Part shown: positions 9,162-16,870 of the stretch, piece by piece
Numbering within the stretch: the stretch's first letter is position 1
Layout: each line of letters opens with the position of its first letter
NCBI GenBank assembly: GCA_022792945.1
Contig: JAAWBZ010000038.1
Span: forward strand, 1-44,833
Direction of reading: 5' to 3'
Source: Oscillospiraceae bacterium
Lineage (GTDB): Bacteria; Bacillota; Clostridia; Oscillospirales; Oscillospiraceae
Length of the DNA stretch: 44,833 bases
Made by a program: the position numbers and the translations under genes
Notes under the pieces: model-generated
Seen by the model: only the letters and a program-made list of their open reading frames with translations
Databases searched by the model: none
Told to the model about the DNA's origin: nothing

Positions 9162-9620
9162 TCACTCCGTTCCCTGCTGTGCCTGCTGGCGCAGGCGGCG
9201 TTTGGCCTGGGCGTTTTTGCTCATGCTGATGCACGCCGCGAACAGCAGCCCGAAGCTCCCGAAGAGGAAGCCGAAATACACCTTCGCCAGCGTCGTGGTG
9301 GTCTGGATGCCCTCCACGTTGGCGAACAGGCGCCCGCCGGCCAGATACGCCCGGGTGCTCTGGCCCTCCTTGTAGGAATAGCTGTTGTGGGCGTTCTCCA
9401 GCTGCATACGCTCCCCGTCGTACAGCACCTCCACCTCGTGGAGGGTCGTGCGGGTGCCGGTCCGGTTGTTCTTCAGCGTCACGTCCCGGGCGCTGAGGAC
9501 CATGACGCTGACCTCCTCGTAATCCACGTCCTGATTGCGCATTTTCAGGTTCAGCACCACCGCCGCTGCCGCGCAGGCGATGAACAGCAGCCACAAAATG
9601 GCGGTCCTGCCTCTGTGCAT
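9162..9620 (-). CDS. Small membrane protein, two TM segments, function unknown
   Basis: A 152-residue predicted membrane protein. An N-terminal hydrophobic helix (AILWLLFIACAAAAVVL, about residues 8-24) and a second near residues 115-135 (VYFGFLFGSFGLLFAAC) flank an extracytoplasmic domain with VSVMVLSARDVTLKNNR, EVEVLYDGERMQLEN and AYLAGGRLFANVEG. The Y-D-G-x-x-M / Y-x-x-G layout loosely resembles DUF3592 proteins, but I do not claim that family. The C-terminus is basic and Gln-rich. The start ATG at 9620 has AAAGGAG 9 bases upstream; longer forms run through the promoter. Promoter: TTGCAA-17-TATCAT at 9655-9683. Confidence 0.7.
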   Translation of the reverse strand: MHRGRTAILWLLFIACAAAAVVLNLKMRNQDVDYEEVSVMVLSARDVTLKNNRTGTRTTLHEVEVLYDGERMQLENAHNSYSYKEGQSTRAYLAGGRLFANVEGIQTTTTLAKVYFGFLFGSFGLLFAACISMSKNAQAKRRLRQQAQQGTE

Positions 9621-9654
9621 TGCCACCGCTCCTTTCCTCGTTTGCTTCCCCGCC

Positions 9655-9683
9655 ATGATATCACAGGCCGCGGCGGTTTGCAA
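9655..9683 (-). promoter_or_regulatory. Promoter of small membrane protein gene
   Basis: On the minus strand TTGCAA (9683-9678), 17-bp spacer, TATCAT (9660-9655). It is back to back with the promoter of the next operon. Confidence 0.65.
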
Positions 9684-9688
9684 GAGCG

Positions 9689-9717
9689 TTGAAAATCCGG
9701 CGCGGCTATGGTAGAAT
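9689..9717 (+). promoter_or_regulatory. Promoter of the HD/NadD-like operon
   Basis: TTGAAA (9689-9694), 17-bp spacer ending in TGG, TAGAAT (9712-9717), with an extended -10. The start codon is 37 bases downstream. Confidence 0.65.
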
Positions 9718-9754
9718 AAATTGCTTAATTTCTCTGTAAAGGAGGCCATCCGAG

Positions 9755-12700
9755 ATGGCTGTACCTGCCGCGACGCAGTGGCGGGCGCTGCTGGACGCGC
9801 TCTGCGGCGCGCCGGCGCGGACGCCCGCCGTTTCTCAAAAAACCTTGCGCGCCCTGGCCCGGGAGACCGGCTTCCCCGAGACCCTGGAGGCCTTCCGCCC
9901 CGCCGCCCGGCCGCGGGACGTGCTGCGGCTGTGCCGGCCGGTCATGGACCGGCTGGACCCGGACTTCTCTGGCGACTGGCTGGCGGCGGTGCGGGACTTC
10001 CTCCACGACGGGCTGTTCCATGACCGCGCCTACGTCCGCCCGCCCAAGGCCGCCCGCCGCGCCTTCTGGTTCTACCTCTCCGTGCTGGAGTGGTTCGCCG
10101 CCCGGGACGCCGGGCATGACCCCCTGCGGGACGTGCCGGCGCTGACGGAGGAGGAGCTGGCGGAAAGCCGCATCGGGGCGGAGTACCGGCGCTTCGCCGC
10201 GGCGGTGGCAGACGCGCACCTGCTCTCGCTGATGCGCATGGAGCCGCTGTTCCTGCCCATCGACCCCGGCGCCCACACCATCGGCGTCCACAGCATCGCC
10301 CTGCGAACGGCCCGGCAGGCCGCGGCGGCGGGGCTGCCGGTGGACGTGGCGCTGGTGAGCGCGTCGGCCCTGGGCCACGACATCGGCAAATTCGGCTGCC
10401 GGGGCGAGGACGCCGGGCGCATCCCCTACCTCCACTACTACTTCACCTGGCAGTGGCTCTCGGACCACGGCTGCCCCACCATCGCCCACATCGCCGCCAA
10501 CCACTCCACGTGGGACCTGGAGTTTGAGAACCTGCCCCTGGAATCCCTGATCCTCATCTACGCGGACTTCCGCGTCCGCGGCACCCGGGAGCCCGCGGGC
10601 CACGACGGGAGCCTCCGAGAGGTGGTGCGCATCTACTCCCTGAAGGCCTCCTACGACATGATCCTCTCCAAGCTGGACAACCTGACGCCGGAAAAGCGGC
10701 GGCGGTATCAGACGGTGTACAGCAAGCTCCGGGATTTTGAGCAGTTCCTGACCGCCCGGGGCGTGGACCCCGACGGCGAATGCCTGGGCGCGCCGCAGCC
10801 GGGGAAGGACGCGGCCCTGCGGACCCTGCCAGAGACGCTGGACGCCTTCCGGGACCTGACCTTCTCCAACAACGTGGCGCTGATGCACACCATCACCGTG
10901 GACGCCTCCTTCGAGCAGCTGCTGGAGGCCGCCCGGAGCGAGAAAAACCTCTACCGCATCCGCACCTATCTCCACCTGTTCTCCGAGTACCACACCTATA
11001 TGACCGGCGCCAACAAGCGCCTGGTGCTCTCGTTCCTCTACGAGCTGCTGATGCACCCCCAGGGGGACATGCGCCGCCGCGCCGGGCGGCTCATGGGCAA
11101 GATCCTGGCCAACAGCGGCCCCCGCTACCGCAAGGAGCTGCCCGCCGGCGTCTCCCACGCCGCCGCGGCCCCGACGCTGCTGGCGTTCCTCACCGAGTCG
11201 GCGGAGCTGTGGTCCCACTATCTGGAGATCTGCCTCCACCCCGACCACAAGATCACCGCCAAGCACGCCCAGCGCATCTCCAACTCCATCAAGATCATTG
11301 TGGAGCACCTGTTCGCCAGCTGCGACGCCGGGGAGGCGCGGCACTATCTCCAGCCCATCCTGCGGCAGCTCCACGCCGCGAAGGACGCCGACGACCGCTT
11401 CGTCCTGCTGGACACCCTCCAGCATGTGCCGGCGGAGCTTCTGACCGGAGACGAGCTGCTGGGCTGCCTCGACCGGATCGGCGTGCTGCTGCGGGCAGCG
11501 GATCTCCGCCAGCAGATCGCGGCGCTGCGGTGTATGGAATATCTTCTGCCCGCCGGCGGCGCCGCGGCGGCGGGGAAGATCACGGCGCTGCTGTCCCGGC
11601 TGGACAGCAGCCGGGAGACGGCGGTGCGCTACCTCCTCTGGCGTCTGCGGACGGCCATGGGGGCGACGGCGCCGCTGGAGCTGGCGGAGCCGGAGTCCCA
11701 GCTGTACCTTGCGAACCTGAAAAACGCGGTCCACTGGAGCGTGAAGAACACCCACATCGACCTGCTCTGCGACGACGTGGCGCGCCGCCCGGAGACAGCC
11801 TTCCACACGGCCATGCACCTCTCGAATCTTCTCTCGGTCAGCGAGCACCTGCCGGTGCGCACCCGGGCGGGAGAGGCGCTGGTGGAGGCGGCGGCGTTCC
11901 TGACCATGGATCAGCAGAACGAGATCGTGGTGGACCTGCTGCGGGAGCTGGAGGCCGGACAGGAGGAGGTCTCGCGGTATATTCCCCAGTACCTGGGGGC
12001 CATGCTCTGCCGCCTGCCGGAGAAGGAGTTCGACGAGGGGCTGGCCTTCCTGGCGGGCTTCATCCGGGGGTCCAACGTGGCCTCGGCCCGGGCGGCGCTG
12101 CTGACGCTGGGGGTGATCCTCTCGGACCTGGCCCGCTGCGGCCGGGCAGAGGAGCCGCTGGCGGTGCAGGTGTTCGGCCTGCTGCTCACGGGCGTGGCCC
12201 ACTACGACAATACCATCCATCAGACCGCCCTGTCCGTCCTCTGCCGGGACCTGCTCAACGACGAAACGCTGCCCCTGCGCGTCCGGCGGGACTATTTCCT
12301 GCGCATCGGCAAAAAGCTGCTCACCCTGCTCTCCGAGCCGCGGACGGGACAGCTCTCCTTCTTCACCCGGGCGGCCATCCTCAACCATCTCTACCGCTTC
12401 CTGGTGCTCTGCCAGGTGGAGCTGGGAGAATTTCCCTTCCCGCCGCTGCGGCCGGCTGCTTTCTTCCCGGGGACCTTCGACCCCTTCTCCTCGGGCCATA
12501 AGCGGATCGTGGACGAAATCCATTCCCTGGGGTTCGAGGTGTATCTGGCCATCGACGAGTTCTCCTGGAGCAAGCAGACGCTGCCCAAGCTCCAGCGGCG
12601 GATGATCGCCGCCATGTCCACCGCCGGGCAGCTGGACGTGTATGTATTCCCAGACGACGTGCCGGTGAACATCGCCATCCCGGAGGACCTGGCGCACCTG

Positions 12701-14479
12701 CGAAGCCTCTTCCCGGACCAGGCGCTGTATCTGGTGGCGGGCAGCGACGTGATCCGCAACGCCTCGGCCTACCAGAGCGGCGTGCCGGGGTCCGCGGCGG
12801 ACTACAACCACGTCATCTTCTGCCGCGACGAGGCCGCCCACGACGGCCAGCCGCCCATCTCTGAGATCATCCGCGGCAAGCTCAGGCTCCTCTCCCTGCC
12901 GGCCTACTACGAGACCGTCAGCTCCACCCGTATCCGCGAGTATGTGGACAAGAACCTGGATATTTCCATGATGGTGGACCCCATGGTGCAGAGCTACATC
13001 TACGCCAACGGCTTCTACCTCCGCGCGCCGCAGTTCAAGAACGTGCTGCGCCTCCAGGACCTCTATTTCCAGTGGCAGCGGGGCGTGCCGCCGGAGCTGG
13101 CGTGCCGGCGGGACCTGCCTCAGGGCGAGGTGTACGCGGTGCTGCTCAAGTCCCGCGGCGACGGAACGCTCCGGGGCTGGGCCGTGGGGCACACGGTGCG
13201 GGCCTCGGAGCTGTACGGCGCGTTGGGTTCCCTGGAGACCGCCGAATATGTGCGGCGGCACACCTCGGGCCGGGTGCTGATGGTGGACGCGGCCGACGGG
13301 GACGGCACGCAACTGCGCCGCGCCCTGGTCAATGAGCTGCTGGCCCGCTCGCTGCTGGACGACCACACCTACGCCCTCTACCAGCGCCCCGCCGGGGACG
13401 ATCCCCTGGGGGAGGCGCTGCCGGAGCTGGGCTTCCGGGCGGTGCCCAGCAGCCCCCGGGTGCTGGTGGTGGATATGCGGATGCCCCTGGCCTTCATTCA
13501 GGACGTGCTGCTGCGCATCAAGGAGCCCCACCGGGACGACGGCGCGGTCCGCGCCGTCGTCCAGGCGGCGCGGCCGAGAATGCGCCGGGCGCTGGCGGCG
13601 CTGTTCCCGGGGCGGCTGGTGCTGAGCTTTGACGCGGAAATCCTCAATCAGGCGCTGCTGACCAAGGTCCAGGCATGCAACGGCGTGCTGGACGTGCCCC
13701 CCGGGGTGCGGCGGCTGGGGCCGTATATGTGCGTGCCCTACGGCAAAATTCTATCCGGCGAGATTGTTCCCAACACCGTCACCAAGACCCTCCACGCCGA
13801 CAAGGTCTACCACCGGGACCTCCACCATTTCAGCATCACCGAATACCCCGGCTACTCGCCCCTGCGCAGCCAGGCGCGGACCATCAACTCCTTCCGCCGG
13901 CCGGTGCTGCTGGTGGACGACCTGCTGCACAAGGGATACCGCATGGAGATGCTGGACCCCATCTTCAAGGAGGAGAATGTGGACATCGACCGCATCATCG
14001 TGGGCATCCTCTCGGGCCGGGGGAAGGACCTGATGCAGCGGCAGGGCCGGCGGGTGGAGTGCGAATACTTCATCCCCAACCTCTCCTACTGGTTCACCGA
14101 GAGCCTGCTCTATCCCTTCCTGGGCGGCGACAGCACCGACGGGCAGCGGCTGAGCGAGGGAATGCTGCCGTCGCTGAACATGATTCTGCCCTATGTTTAC
14201 CCCGAGTACCTCCACGGCGTGGCCGAGCACGACCTGCGGGTGCTGTCCATGGCGGCGCTGGAGAGCGCCCGGGACATCCTGGCAGTGCTGGAGCGGCGGC
14301 ATCAGGCGGTGTTCGCTGCGGCGCTGACACTCCAGCGTCTGGCCGAGGCTGTGGTCCGCCCGCGCCTGCCCGACAAGGGGCGGCACCTCCAGTACAACCT
14401 GAGTATGCCCGCCTCGCTGTACCTGGAGGACGATATCGCCGCTCTGCGGCGCATTTGCAGGGAGGAGGAATTCCAGTGA
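9755..14479 (+). CDS. Multidomain HD hydrolase / NadD-like nucleotidyltransferase
   Basis: A 1574-residue cytoplasmic protein. Domains read from sequence: (1) residues about 170-310, an HD phosphohydrolase with GVHSIALRTA, GHDIGKFG (HD near residue 207) and IAANHSTWD; (2) about 320-890, an alpha-helical region with HEAT-like spacing, probably a scaffold; (3) about 900-1075, a nucleotidyltransferase of the NadD/cytidylyltransferase type, with FFPGTFDPFSSGHKRI, LVAGSDVIRN and SSTRIREYVDKN; (4) about 1100-1240, a possible GNAT fold (TQLRRALVNELLARSLL then LPELGF); (5) about 1260-1500, with PVLLVDDLLHKGYR (near 1384) like a phosphoribosyltransferase PRPP loop. The HxGH motif of domain 3 reads SSGH, so its first His is replaced. 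The ATG follows AAAGGAGG by 9 bases. First gene of a coupled three-gene operon. Domains 1 and 3 are confident; 4 and 5 are inference, and the overall reaction is unknown. Confidence 0.8.
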   Translation: MAVPAATQWRALLDALCGAPARTPAVSQKTLRALARETGFPETLEAFRPAARPRDVLRLCRPVMDRLDPDFSGDWLAAVRDFLHDGLFHDRAYVRPPKAARRAFWFYLSVLEWFAARDAGHDPLRDVPALTEEELAESRIGAEYRRFAAAVADAHLLSLMRMEPLFLPIDPGAHTIGVHSIALRTARQAAAAGLPVDVALVSASALGHDIGKFGCRGEDAGRIPYLHYYFTWQWLSDHGCPTIAHIAANHSTWDLEFENLPLESLILIYADFRVRGTREPAGHDGSLREVVRIYSLKASYDMILSKLDNLTPEKRRRYQTVYSKLRDFEQFLTARGVDPDGECLGAPQPGKDAALRTLPETLDAFRDLTFSNNVALMHTITVDASFEQLLEAARSEKNLYRIRTYLHLFSEYHTYMTGANKRLVLSFLYELLMHPQGDMRRRAGRLMGKILANSGPRYRKELPAGVSHAAAAPTLLAFLTESAELWSHYLEICLHPDHKITAKHAQRISNSIKIIVEHLFASCDAGEARHYLQPILRQLHAAKDADDRFVLLDTLQHVPAELLTGDELLGCLDRIGVLLRAADLRQQIAALRCMEYLLPAGGAAAAGKITALLSRLDSSRETAVRYLLWRLRTAMGATAPLELAEPESQLYLANLKNAVHWSVKNTHIDLLCDDVARRPETAFHTAMHLSNLLSVSEHLPVRTRAGEALVEAAAFLTMDQQNEIVVDLLRELEAGQEEVSRYIPQYLGAMLCRLPEKEFDEGLAFLAGFIRGSNVASARAALLTLGVILSDLARCGRAEEPLAVQVFGLLLTGVAHYDNTIHQTALSVLCRDLLNDETLPLRVRRDYFLRIGKKLLTLLSEPRTGQLSFFTRAAILNHLYRFLVLCQVELGEFPFPPLRPAAFFPGTFDPFSSGHKRIVDEIHSLGFEVYLAIDEFSWSKQTLPKLQRRMIAAMSTAGQLDVYVFPDDVPVNIAIPEDLAHLRSLFPDQALYLVAGSDVIRNASAYQSGVPGSAADYNHVIFCRDEAAHDGQPPISEIIRGKLRLLSLPAYYETVSSTRIREYVDKNLDISMMVDPMVQSYIYANGFYLRAPQFKNVLRLQDLYFQWQRGVPPELACRRDLPQGEVYAVLLKSRGDGTLRGWAVGHTVRASELYGALGSLETAEYVRRHTSGRVLMVDAADGDGTQLRRALVNELLARSLLDDHTYALYQRPAGDDPLGEALPELGFRAVPSSPRVLVVDMRMPLAFIQDVLLRIKEPHRDDGAVRAVVQAARPRMRRALAALFPGRLVLSFDAEILNQALLTKVQACNGVLDVPPGVRRLGPYMCVPYGKILSGEIVPNTVTKTLHADKVYHRDLHHFSITEYPGYSPLRSQARTINSFRRPVLLVDDLLHKGYRMEMLDPIFKEENVDIDRIIVGILSGRGKDLMQRQGRRVECEYFIPNLSYWFTESLLYPFLGGDSTDGQRLSEGMLPSLNMILPYVYPEYLHGVAEHDLRVLSMAALESARDILAVLERRHQAVFAAALTLQRLAEAVVRPRLPDKGRHLQYNLSMPASLYLEDDIAALRRICREEEFQ

Positions 14480-15708
14480 GTCAGTTTTTTCAAAAGGAGG
14501 GCGTGTGCTTCTGCCCCCTGGGGGGCCGTCTGCCGGCGGGGGCGGTCCCGGCGGCGCGGCCCTTCGACCCGCTGGTCTGTCTGGTGGACCGGGACCCGGC
14601 GCGGAGCCGGGGCATCTTCGCCATTCATGACATCGCGGAGCTGGACGAGCCGGAAGGCCCCCGGGTCCTGCTGCCCGCCGGACAGGGGGCCGGCGAGGCA
14701 GCGGCTCTGGTGCGAAATGCGGGCGCGTGCGTCCTCAACACGGCCTTTGCCCGGTGCTTCGATGTGCTCCGGGCTTACTGGTCGCCCCATCCCAAAGGTC
14801 TCCGGGTGAATCTGGTGGGCCTGGGGGACGTGGGCGGCACGGTGCTGACGGGGCTGGTGCTCCTGGGCGAGCACATCACGGAGATCGGCATCTACGACTT
14901 CTATGAACCCCTCTGCCGCCGCTACGAGCTGGAGCTGAACCAGGTACTGTCCGCAGTGGACGGACGGACGCCCCCGCGGGTGGTAATCCGGGACCCGCAG
15001 GACCTCTTCGACTGCGACGTGGTGCTCTTCACCGCCGCCAAGGGCGTCCCGCCGGTGGGCAGCGGCGTGCAGGACGTGCGCATGGCCCAGTACGAGGCCA
15101 ACCGGGCGCTGCTGGCCCCCTACGCGCGGCAGGCCCGCGCGGCGGGCTTTGCCGGCCTGTTCTGCCAGATCTCCGATCCGGTGGACCACTTGTCCCGGGC
15201 GTTTTTCCTGGAGAGCAGCAAAAATGCGGCCGGAGAGCTGGATTTCGCCGGCCTCCTGCCGGAGCAAATCCAGGGCTACGGCCTGGGGGTCATGGAGGCC
15301 CGGGCGCGGTACTATGCCCGCAAGCGCGGCGCGGACTTCACCCGCGGCGCAGTGTTCGGCCCCCACGGCCAGGACCTGGTGGTGGCCAACGACTGGGGAG
15401 AGGGGTACGACGAGGCCCTCTCCAGTGCGCTCACTGAGGACACCGTGACGGCCAATCTGGCGGTGCGGGAGCTGGGCTTCAAGCCCTACATCGCCCCTGG
15501 CCTCTCCTCCGCGGCCGTCAGCGTCGTGCGGACCCTCACGGGCCGGTGGCACGACGGGGCGGTGCCGGTGGGCGGGGCGTACCTGGGCTGCCAGAGCCGG
15601 ATGACCATGCTGGGGCCGGAAATTCTGCGCCGTCCGCTCCATCCGGCGCTGTACGCGCGCGTGCAGGCGGCCCACCGGAAGCTGGAGGACTTCGGCTATG
15701 GAAGCTAA
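14476..15708 (+). CDS. LDH/MDH-like NAD-binding Rossmann protein
   Basis: A 410-residue cytoplasmic protein resembling the lactate/malate dehydrogenase superfamily. The dinucleotide-binding loop is NLVGLGDVGGTVL (about residues 114-126), followed by an acidic strand end in IGIYDFYEPLCRRYELELNQ as in malate dehydrogenases. ISDPVDHLSRAF corresponds to the NPVD segment. The N-terminal 110 residues are an extra domain not found in classical LDH. The usual catalytic His motif was not located with certainty, so enzymatic activity is unproven. The start is GTG at 14476, overlapping the upstream stop by 4 bases (GTGA), with GGAGGAGG (14461-14468) 7 bases before it. The gene overlaps the next by 11 bases. 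The tight coupling says it works with the large upstream protein. Confidence 0.75.
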   Translation: MSQFFQKEGVCFCPLGGRLPAGAVPAARPFDPLVCLVDRDPARSRGIFAIHDIAELDEPEGPRVLLPAGQGAGEAAALVRNAGACVLNTAFARCFDVLRAYWSPHPKGLRVNLVGLGDVGGTVLTGLVLLGEHITEIGIYDFYEPLCRRYELELNQVLSAVDGRTPPRVVIRDPQDLFDCDVVLFTAAKGVPPVGSGVQDVRMAQYEANRALLAPYARQARAAGFAGLFCQISDPVDHLSRAFFLESSKNAAGELDFAGLLPEQIQGYGLGVMEARARYYARKRGADFTRGAVFGPHGQDLVVANDWGEGYDEALSSALTEDTVTANLAVRELGFKPYIAPGLSSAAVSVVRTLTGRWHDGAVPVGGAYLGCQSRMTMLGPEILRRPLHPALYARVQAAHRKLEDFGYGS

Positions 15709-16756
15709 GCTGCTGGTGATCTCCGCCGGGACCCACCGGCGGCTGGGGGAGGTCCTGGCCTATGCCCTGGCGGGCATCGACCACGAAACCGTCACGCCAG
15801 CGGCGCTGCCGCCGGCCCTGGCGGGGCGTCGGGTGGTGTTCGCGGTGTCGGCGGGCGCGTGGGGGCTGGAAGAGGACTTCTGCCGCCTGGTGCGGCGGCT
15901 GCGGGAAAGCCCCGACTGCATGGAGGGGTCCTCCGCCGTGGTGCTGGTGGACGGCGAGGGGGAGCTGTACACCAAGGAGGCCGCCCGGATGCTGGTGCTG
16001 GCGGCCAATCAGGCCGGGTGCGCCTTTCCGGGCAAGCCGTTGGTGGAGGGCACCGGGTCGCTGCACAACCTGGACGTGCTCTCCCGGCGCATGGGCCTGC
16101 CCCAGGCGGCGGTCTACCGTGAGACGGCCCGGGCGCTGGTGCGGCGGCTTCAGGACTTCGTGCCGCCCCGGACAGCGCGTCCCCATGTGCTGCTGCTCCA
16201 CGCCTCGGACCACGCCACGTCCAACACTCTGGCCCTGGGCGGGCGGGTGCGGGAGCTGCTGGCGGGCGACTGCGAGTTTGAGGAGCTGTCGCTGCGCAAC
16301 GGCGCGGTTCACGACTGCCGGGGCTGCTCGTACAAGGTCTGCGCCCACTACGCCCAGCAGAACTCCTGCTTCTACGGCGGGAGCATCGTGGATGAGGTCT
16401 ACCCGGCCATGATCCGCGCGGACGTGCTGATGCTCCTCTGCCCCAACTACAACGACTCGGTCGGCGCCAATATCATGGCCTTCATCAACCGCCTGACCAG
16501 CCTGCAGCTGTTCCATTCCCTCCACGACAAGTACCTCTACGCCATCGTGGTCTCCGGCTACAGCGGCAGCGACCTGGTGGCGCAGCAGGTTCTGGGGGCG
16601 CTGTGCCTCAACAAGGCGTTTCTCCTGCCGCCCCGCTTCTGCCTGCTGGAGACCGCCAACGATCCCGGCAGCGCCCTGCGCGCCCCCGGGATCGGGGCAC
16701 GTCTGGCCCGCTTCGCCGCGTCCATCCGGGCCGCGGCCGGGCCGGCGGACGGGTGA
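15698..16756 (+). CDS. Flavodoxin-fold (NADPH-dependent FMN reductase-like) protein
   Basis: A 352-residue protein whose C-terminal half (about 160-340) looks like an NADPH-dependent FMN reductase or iron-sulfur flavoprotein. It has HVLLLHASDHATSNT at the flavin phosphate position, then HDCRGCSYKVCAHYAQQNSC (Cys pattern C-x2-C-x4-C-x8-C), then IRADVLMLLCPNYNDSVGAN, the P-x-Y-x-x-x-V segment that contacts the flavin ring, and MAFINRLTSL. The N-terminal 150 residues form a second alpha/beta unit (VVFAVSAGAWGLEEDF, VVLVDGEGELYTKEAARML) that also looks flavodoxin-like and may be a degenerate duplicate. The four cysteines could bind an Fe-S cluster, which is inference. The start ATG lies inside the end of the preceding gene with GGAGG upstream. 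Third and last gene of the operon. Confidence 0.7.
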   Translation: MEAKLLVISAGTHRRLGEVLAYALAGIDHETVTPAALPPALAGRRVVFAVSAGAWGLEEDFCRLVRRLRESPDCMEGSSAVVLVDGEGELYTKEAARMLVLAANQAGCAFPGKPLVEGTGSLHNLDVLSRRMGLPQAAVYRETARALVRRLQDFVPPRTARPHVLLLHASDHATSNTLALGGRVRELLAGDCEFEELSLRNGAVHDCRGCSYKVCAHYAQQNSCFYGGSIVDEVYPAMIRADVLMLLCPNYNDSVGANIMAFINRLTSLQLFHSLHDKYLYAIVVSGYSGSDLVAQQVLGALCLNKAFLLPPRFCLLETANDPGSALRAPGIGARLARFAASIRAAAGPADG

Positions 16757-16758
16757 AA

Positions 16759-16788
16759 GGCGGCGAAACGCGCGCAAAGTTCGCCGCC
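16759..16788 (+). terminator. Stem-loop after the three-gene operon
   Basis: GGCGGCGAA (16759-16767) / TTCGCCGCC (16780-16788), a 9-bp perfect stem starting 2 bases after the stop codon. No T tract follows, so it may be only a 3'-end stabiliser. Confidence 0.4.
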
Positions 16789-16796
16789 GCCTCCTC

Positions 16797-16825
16797 TTGC
16801 CAAGGAGCCGGGGTCCTGCTATAAT
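16797..16825 (+). promoter_or_regulatory. Promoter of FapA/CheY pair
   Basis: TTGCCA (16797-16802), 17-bp spacer, TATAAT (16820-16825). A consensus -10 and ideal spacing. Confidence 0.75.
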
Positions 16826-16870
16826 GAGAGCAGCGAGTATGGCAATTTGAAAGAGGGGAGGCGCTGAACT

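Noticed and set aside
9725..13531. 1268-codon minus-strand open frame opposite the HD/NadD-like gene
   Set aside because: Antisense composition (His, Gln, Val, Arg rich), no motif; the plus frame has clear HD and nucleotidyltransferase motifs.
9755..16756. Defence island or toxin-antitoxin interpretation of the three-gene operon
   Set aside because: No nuclease, TIR, Sir2 or toxin motif was seen, and the neighbours are housekeeping genes.
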